Shown piece after piece: positions 58,121 to 64,000 of a DNA stretch of 64,000 nucleotides. Within the stretch, counting starts at the first letter, position 1, and every line of letters starts with the position of its first letter. A program made the translations under genes and the position numbers. Under the pieces are notes generated by a model, which was not told the origin of the DNA, did no database searches, and saw nothing but the letters and a program-made list of their open reading frames with translations. The DNA comes from Armillaria gallica (Eukaryota > Basidiomycota > Agaricomycetes > Agaricales > Physalacriaceae). Where the stretch lies: NCBI GenBank assembly GCA_037576215.1, contig JBANDB010000006.1, positions 4,092,001 to 4,156,000 on the forward strand, given 5' to 3'.

Positions 58121-58870
58121 GAGATTCTAAGTGAATTCCTGGAGTTTGCAAAGGCTGCAGAGAGGCTCAAAAATGGCATTGAGGGAGGGCTCATGTTCAA
58201 GCAGCCTGAGCCTCGACTCGCAGGCTATTCTACATACCCACGAGAAGCCATCTCCCCACGTCTTCTCTACTCATCCCTCAACAGCTAATGTCGAGTACAT
58301 ACATCACCGGATATGTCGATTTTCTGGAGATCAACAGCGAAGCAGATGGCGAGAACAAGATCTTACCAGCACATCGAGAAGCACAAGGAAGAGGCTAGTA
58401 TTCAACGGAACTCGACAGCATGTCTCGTTCATCATCTCTAGCAGAACGTGCCAGAGAACAAATCCGACTGGGCAAGAACGGTAAAACGAATGATATTTGT
58501 GTCCGGTGTTCCTATCTAACTGCGATAGCATATACGACGTTGTCCAACAGTATAATCTGCTACTGGATGCACCCTGTGCAAACGAAGTCAGAGGTAAGAA
58601 GAAAACAACGATAACGGTAATTGATACCTTCTCGGAGTTCGCTTCCTCTTCAGCAATGTGCTCGTTGATGTCGTTGATAGGCCAACGTAGCATCATGAGA
58701 CGGTTGTCCAGTCCGAACCCCCTATTGAACGGCTCTTACATCCCATATACCCTCTTGGCACCTTCCCTTACCACATCCAACGAACTCTGCCGTCCAAGGT
58801 ATCATCAACAAGTGTGAGTGCGAGAAAGGAAACCTCGGCTGCTTCGTCTCCAGTGTACATTCATCTGACC
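58120..58870 (+). repeat. Repeat X, copy 2 (decayed gene of unknown type)
   Basis: Near-duplicate of 15340-16090, with the same EFLEFAKAAERLKNG and MSRSSSL landmarks and the same position after a HET copy. Frames differ from copy 1 by small insertions and deletions. The MSRSSSL frame here stays open for 64 codons (58420-58614) and includes a hydrophobic run, whereas in copy 1 it stops sooner. Family unknown. Confidence 0.5.
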
Positions 58871-59079
58871 CACGTATACGGCACATCGAGCAGAATCTGC
58901 TTATTATCAGAGACGGACATTGTTCAAGTAGCTCGGCAAATTTGAGGTCCGATGCATAGATGTAGAGAATTGGAAATTACTCAAGGAGGCGGAGGCGGAA
59001 TGGTGAAGCAGTGAATGCGGAGCTGCAGACAAGTGTTGGCTTAGACGGTATACGGTTGAGGTAGACATACTCGGTCCTC

Positions 59080-59420
59080 GGACACGATTTCCTTCATGAT
59101 TCCCTCCGTGTCTTCTTCCGCCTCCTGTGCATGCACTGTTATTGGGACACCAAGATCCACGGCTAGTGTTGGGCGAATACCCATTGTTGCACAGTGGTGC
59201 AAGCCGATCTCACCAAGTCCAACACAAGATCGATGCGACAATGCAGTGAGAATCCTAGATTCAACGGGAGGGGTATATGAATTTGCTTCGTGTTTGTATG
59301 GAAGCGATTGAGGGGTGACAGCTTCAAAGTTGCAGAACGCACGGGTGAACGCCTGCCGGTGAGTTAGTAAGAGAATCGAAGCAAAAAGGAGAACGTACTG
59401 ATAACGAATCGATACCCTCC
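59080..59420 (-). pseudogene. TatD-family metal-dependent hydrolase fragment
   Basis: The minus-strand frame reads ESRILTALSHRSCVGLGEIG at about 59257-59198, followed after a damaged stretch by LAVDLGVPITVHAQEAEEDT near 59165-59106. A GEIGLD block followed by a (P)(I/L)(T)(I/V)H.(R)EA block is the TatD nuclease signature. Here the Asp after GEIGL is replaced (GLHH), about ten residues between the blocks are missing, and HAREA reads HAQEA. Metal ligands are therefore altered and the N- and C-terminal parts are absent. TatD enzymes are metal-dependent exonucleases or hydrolases. It is most likely a relic. Confidence 0.55.
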
Positions 59421-59499
59421 CATCTCCCATCCGCCAGCTCCTTCTATGTTCCTCGTGTGAACACTTCCGGTGTGCACCCACTGCCATCTCTACACCCAC

Positions 59500-60140
59500 A
59501 CCCTCATATACGCCCTTGACAAAGTCAAAAGCCGTCCCATACTCCTTTCAGGGTACTTTGAGCGATACAAAGCAAACGTAGAGAGAAATCACATATGGAT
59601 GTCGACTATCGTGGACTGGGAGGTCATCAGGAGCACGAAGCGTTTTTATTGGCGATCTTTCCCATGGTAATGGAGGTGATTGTAAAGAACCGGAGACGGG
59701 AAGTCGCAGCATGGAAGTATCGGAAAAAAAGGCGTGTGCCGTCCGTTTTTGTATGAGTCCTTCTTTCCCCTTCGCTTCAATACCACTGTCGGAACATTGA
59801 ATCCCTTCCTAAAATGCCGGTCTCGAGTCGAAGAGACAACGTCGAGGAGTTGGAGGTGAACATAGAGGGAAGCACACAAGCGGTAGAGTTACTGATGGCG
59901 AGTCTGTATATGATGTTGTTTAGCACTGAAGAGCTGGCTAGGCCGGGGCGCTGGTGGAGCCGTCGAGACGCACATTATCTTCCGAGTATGTGTTATCGAA
60001 GTTATTCAATGTCTGGCGTTGGATGTGCACCAATGAAAGTGGATGTTGGTAACGCAAGCATCGGAACTGTTTATTCAGGAGGTGAGATGCACGCGAATAA
60101 GCGGGGACGCGTCGGGCATCCAGCACATGGGCGAAGAGAA
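59500..60140. other. Spacer without a recognised gene
   Basis: About 640 bases. The frames present (for example 59470-59670 plus and 59646-59879 minus) show no family resemblance. The right end passes into the minus-strand oxidoreductase relic. Confidence 0.35.
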
Positions 60141-60149
60141 AAGACATCT

Positions 60150-60865
60150 TCGCAATGTCACACGCAACATGTAAACTCTGCATGGGACTTCTCGCCGAGG
60201 CTGGTAGGAGGGTTGGGCGGCCGCTAGGTGAGATAGTCCCATCGATGCTCAGATGGGCATGGGTACAGCACAAACGAGCGCGTACCGAGCCGTCTCTCGC
60301 CCAAGCCCATTCCAGCGCGCTGTGCCGCCATATAGCCTCGCACGGGAGCGATCTTCTCCCGCATCGAGGCGACGAGGAGGGACGTCCTTCCGTTGGTAGC
60401 GTGCACGATATGTTTGGCGCGGATATCGCCGCGGGGCGTATGGACGATGTTGTCGTGGATGGACAGACAAGGTGCATGTGTGTACATCCGGAACAACGGG
60501 TACGTATTGAGCAGCCTTGAGAAGATTCCTGTGCTGAATACTCCGACCCTTTCCACTTGGCAGACCCTCCAAGTAGCATCAAACATGTTTCCATTCCCTC
60601 CCGAACCCATATCCCTAGCTTCCAACATCACATCCTCCAACGACCATCCACATCGAGCAGCGTACGCGTAAATGCCGCGCGGGGTGTATGAACAATGTTG
60701 ACGGAAAGACAATATTGTCTGTGTACAGCTGGAATGACAAGTACATCTTGAGCAGCCTTGTCACGATCCTCGTAGCGAGCCGATATGAATGCAGCGCCCA
60801 ACCGTTTGTCAACAAGACCGCGCACACCCCATCCGCAAGCAGTCTTCAATCCGTGTACCAAGGAT
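60150..60865 (-). pseudogene. Rearranged DAO-type FAD oxidoreductase relic
   Basis: On the minus strand, from right to left, the segment reads a middle piece (GVRGLVDKRLGAAFISARYE and a NIVHTPRA stretch, about 60830-60670), then directly an N-terminal piece (FTRTLLDVDGRWRM and MLEARD, about 60680-60610), and then a second middle piece (HTPRGDIRAKHIVHATNG near 60448-60395, then REKIAPVRGYMAAQRAG). The middle region is thus present twice, with N-terminal sequence between, as if two copies recombined at the shared HTPRG site. It lies head to head with the ASA1-like relic starting near 61068. Confidence 0.65.
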
Positions 60866-61067
60866 GTTCACTGGCCTTTCCACCAGTACCCTCAAGTACC
60901 TGGATTCAGGCTGAGTGGGAAATAGGTATAAAAATGAATTCTACATACCACCCCAGCGTTGTATAGGTTAGCATTGCTCGTCGAGGGTAGAGCTACATAG
61001 GTTTCGAGAAGTGAGAAGTACTAATAGTGATTACTAATCAACCAAAGTGAAATCGGAAAGATCGGCA

Positions 61068-61960
61068 AAAATGTCCGAACCTTCACCACCACCCACCACG
61101 TTATATCCTTCGGTCCCATTCCCCTGGTGTGACTATTACCCTCTTCATCTTCCTGGACAACGAGAAATTTTACTCTGAAGACGGTTCCGGGCTCGTCGCA
61201 TCAACGTCGACACGTACATTGCGTCTTATATCCTCTTGGAAGGCCCACAACGACGGATTACAGAAGTGGAGAGAACACATCATCACGTACGTCGCTTTCA
61301 GTTTCTTTGGAAGCACGACTTACAGCAAGGGTTGCAGAGAAGGCTGAGATAATAACTTCCATGTATCGATGGCTTCGCCTCGCCAGAAATCGGAAGATCA
61401 GCAGCTGTATCTGATTCGTCCTCCGATACTCGATGGACGTGAATGCCTTGACCTATTACGGGTTTTAGTTGATGTCCTTGCCGCCGAACGACATCACAAC
61501 ATGCTCGTCGTCCAAGGATCAATCCAGCGAGGCTCCCGAATTTAGTAGAATCTGCAGAGGTATGGCAGTGGCCCTATTCCCCTGGAACGGATTCTTACAG
61601 TTCCTCAGTCCTCGCCGTCTTTCAGTCGAGTTCATGCTGTGATAGGGAAGCAAAAAAGCAACAACCCCATCCTTTCTACAGACGGGCGTGGGTATCAGGC
61701 CGCTGGTACTCGACTGCTTGCCTGTCAGAGTCTGCCTAGGGGAGACTAGGCCACTGGTAATTGATTTCCGGCATGTACTCCAGCCCTACTCATTTATATA
61801 CAGGTATTATAATCATCCGGGAAACGGGGCCGTTGCGATCTGTGACGACGGCAGGGTTTATGCTGTACGTGGATGGGACGGACGGTATGACATCTTCTTT
61901 TCGTTCACCTTTTTCTTTCTTACGAATTTCTACAGAATTCATCTGTCGGTGGCCAGACAA
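61068..61960 (+). pseudogene. ASA1/GNB1L-like WD40 protein relic B
   Basis: Starts MSEPSPPPT at 61068, then in a changed frame TLFIFLDNEKFYSEDGSGLV near 61132-61195 with STRTLRLISSWKAHNDGL after it, REHIIT ending at a GTACGT donor near 61288, MDVNALTYYGF near 61434, SLPPND near 61475, then HPGNGAVAICDDGRVYAVRG near 61815-61870 followed by WDGR. These are the blocks of ASTRA-associated protein 1 in order, and this copy keeps the G.WDG WD40 signature better than relic A. Frame shifts near 61110 and stops near 61400 and 61470 disable it. The ASTRA complex assists assembly of PIKK-family kinases; a functional copy should exist elsewhere in the genome. Confidence 0.65.
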
Positions 61961-62009
61961 CTCCAGTTGACTTTTTCATTTTTTGGACAATGGTGACGGT
62001 CATACCACC

Positions 62010-62310
62010 TCCTTGGCTTCTCTCCACGACTACCGCGGTTCGAACACACCTTTAACCACGGACTTTGCTACGCCTAGTCTCGGCAGGGACGGTATTATGG
62101 TGTCTCACGATGTGTGGACATATCCTCACACAACGACTGTCGCCGTCCTTTTCTCTCGTGATTTTCGTTGATTTTCACCACCGGTTCCTCCCTCGCCCTT
62201 TCGTGGTCTTCATCGGCAGTTTGAGTGTCTCGCTGGAGTCGCCTATGCAAGTGCTGTCCACTCCTACAATCCTCAGTATCGATCACTCTGATTATGGATG
62301 GCGGACATGA
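62010..62310. repeat. Duplicated 3' flank of ASA1-like relic B
   Basis: Matches 51411-51780. No gene was recognised. Confidence 0.5.
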
Positions 62311-62319
62311 ATGGCTTCC

Positions 62320-63480
62320 GTCATGGAAACCAGACGAATATATTCCATTCTGAAAACTCCACTCTCGCTCATCTCATCTTGGTGAAAATATGCAAAGAGC
62401 CGTCTCTCCCTTGATCTCTGTCGCGCTTTCCTCTTACAGAATACAATTTTTTTGGGATCCTCTTCGAGTCGATAAGGCAGGCAAGGGTCTCGCATCGAGA
62501 ATAGCGTGGGGTCCCTTCCTGTGAAGGAAGGTTTGCCACTCACATAGACTCTTACCTCATTACTAGCATCCCCGATATCGATGTTGCTGAATTTCGACAT
62601 GCTTTTCTTCAACTCCTCGCTCCGAGCGTTCATACATGCAGAAGCCGCGTATACCGTTGCTTGCAGGGGTCGTCCCGCCATATCATTGACGAATGATTCA
62701 GATCCTCGCTCTTCGTTACCTCTTGGATCTTCGACAACTATCCTAGTTTAGAGATCTTCAACGCTCGCCTCGCTGCAGATCTTCGGGTCGAATGCGAGAA
62801 CAACCTATCACTGCATCTGTCGAGGATCGCTTTCAAGGTCAAACGTGATCCTTTGACTATCGAGTCCCTGGAGCGCACCCGTTGAAAAACGTCAGCCCGC
62901 CGTGCTTGTCTCACTGCCATGATTCCTGCACGCCCTCCAAATCCTTACCCGTCGTTGGGCGGGAGGGGGGGAACGATACTTCCCAAAAATCCCACGCGTC
63001 GTAGAGTCCACACCCTTCTAACGATACTTGCCGGGATAATTCTTTACACCTCTGTCCTTGACTCTGCTAGACATTTGCCTACTAGCAAAAACACACAACC
63101 GATATCTCGTATAATTTGAAGGCCAGATCCATGTAGTGAAGAGACGACTGGCACCCAAAGATCCCGAGGCTCGTTTTCCTCCCAACCTGGCCATTCCTGC
63201 TCTCATTCTCGTTTATGCGACAACTCATGGTGGAATTCAGCTGCTGATCATCATCGTCTAGTGCAGTCAATCGTGCACGTATCCCGCCGTCTTTCAGAGG
63301 TGCACATCAATCGACGCACATCGTATCACTCGAGCACCCAGATAAGGCGAAGCCCTTCCTCTCCACTTGCTTTCCGTCACACCAAATCTGCGGTAATTCA
63401 TATATCGAGTCTCATCCTTTGATATTGCACCATGTTATACATTGGAATTCTTTACTTGGTGGATGACGATGGTCATCGTT
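62320..63480 (+). repeat. Repeat Z, copy 3
   Basis: Corresponds to 40390-42570 without the MITE. The sequence around 62640-62670 (GTATACCGTTGCTTGCAGG) lies where Z1 carries the element, so it serves as an approximate unoccupied site. Landmarks are CGAGTCGATAAGGCAGGCAA near 62465, GATTCAGATCCTCG near 62695, GAAGAGACGACTGGCACCCA near 63137 and AGGTGCACATCAATCGA near 63297. No continuous protein was recognised. Confidence 0.5.
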
Positions 63481-64000
63481 GCACTGACGTGGAATGCTAC
63501 ATACCCTGTCATGCGGCAGTAGCAGTACTGCTGCGGCATTACAAGCCTTCACATGAGTCGGCTTTGGCCCCCAAAAAATTACCGTTAGCCTTGTCAAGGG
63601 TACCACTAGGCAGTTTGCCGGACTTGCAGGACGAATCTTTCATGTTTGTCGTTTGGGTATGCCGGTATTTTCAGACGTTATTGAATCCAGAAATAACGTG
63701 ACTGAAATGTGCTTGCCTCGAGGCACGAACGCACCACAATCGCCTTGTCGATTGTACGTGATCGATCCACACATTGGTGTAGTTTGCTGGTTCCCACTCG
63801 AACTATCTGGCGTTGACCTTGGAGGAAGAATTCCCAGCGCTTTCCCTTGCACCGAGCCATAGGTCTGCTGCCCATTCCTCTTTAAATACACCCCCGCTCA
63901 CTTGAATTACAGGACTTGACTCTACTCGCAACCCGATTCGGTCTTCCTGTCAATCACTCTTCGAAGATGCTGCCGACCTTCAAAACTGTATACGAGGAAA
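63480..64000. other. Right-end spacer
   Basis: No gene was recognised. The end (about 63870-64000) is T/C-rich and could be a promoter of a gene outside the window, since an ATG near 63967 begins an open run to the window edge (MLPTFKTVYEE). This is too short to judge. Confidence 0.3.

Noticed and set aside
1..64000. Repeat-induced point mutation as the cause of all decay
   Set aside because: Many lesions are insertions, deletions and rearrangements, HET copies 1-3 remain open, and I cannot compute the transition bias by eye.
1..64000. tRNA or rRNA genes
   Set aside because: No cloverleaf with A and B boxes or rRNA-like stretch was recognised; a tRNAscan-SE run would be decisive.

Overview
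The window looks like nuclear DNA of a filamentous fungus, most likely an Agaricomycete basidiomycete. The genes have many short GT-AG introns (about 42-60 nt). The families are typical of that group: a HET (heterokaryon incompatibility) domain family, F-box/leucine-rich-repeat proteins, a very large UvrD-like helicase with TPR-like repeats, an UNC93-like transporter, and a DAO-type FAD oxidoreductase. I saw no bacterial, organellar, rRNA or CRISPR signal. Taxon and family names rest on remembered family patterns, not on a search.

Layout: 0.9-5 kb, oxidoreductase relics and HET copy 1. 5.8-8.3 kb, spacer repeat R1. 8.3-10.6 kb, an oxidoreductase fragment and an MCM10-like relic. 10.9-15.1 kb, R2, an oxidoreductase relic and HET copy 2. 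15.3-18.9 kb, repeat X1, UNC93 relic A and a 5' helicase fragment. 19.3-21.0 kb, HET copy 3. 21.4-26.1 kb, R3 carrying a 2.2 kb transposable element. 26.2-29.3 kb, an oxidoreductase relic and UNC93 relic B. 29.9-38.1 kb, the large helicase gene. 38.7-42.6 kb, an oxidoreductase relic and repeat Z1 carrying a MITE. 42.8-47.1 kb, two minus-strand F-box genes separated by a foldback element. 47.6-53.3 kb, a minus-strand oxidoreductase relic, ASA1/GNB1L-like WD40 relics, a retroelement-like fragment, Z2 and a helicase 3' fragment. 54.1-57.9 kb, an oxidoreductase relic and HET copy 4, split by a solo LTR. 58.1-63.5 kb, X2, a TatD-like relic, a rearranged oxidoreductase relic, a second ASA1-like relic and Z3.

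The window is therefore a patchwork of segmental duplications. The same few modules recur in different orders: spacer R, oxidoreductase, HET, UNC93 plus helicase, ASA1, X and Z. Most copies are decayed. The loci that still read as proteins are HET copies 1-3, the helicase (complete apart from one single-base frame break), F-box gene 2, and F-box gene 1 (also with one single-base break). The intact HET reading frames amid decayed neighbours are the main biological interest. They could be a locally amplified self/non-self recognition family, but that role is inferred from the HET domain.
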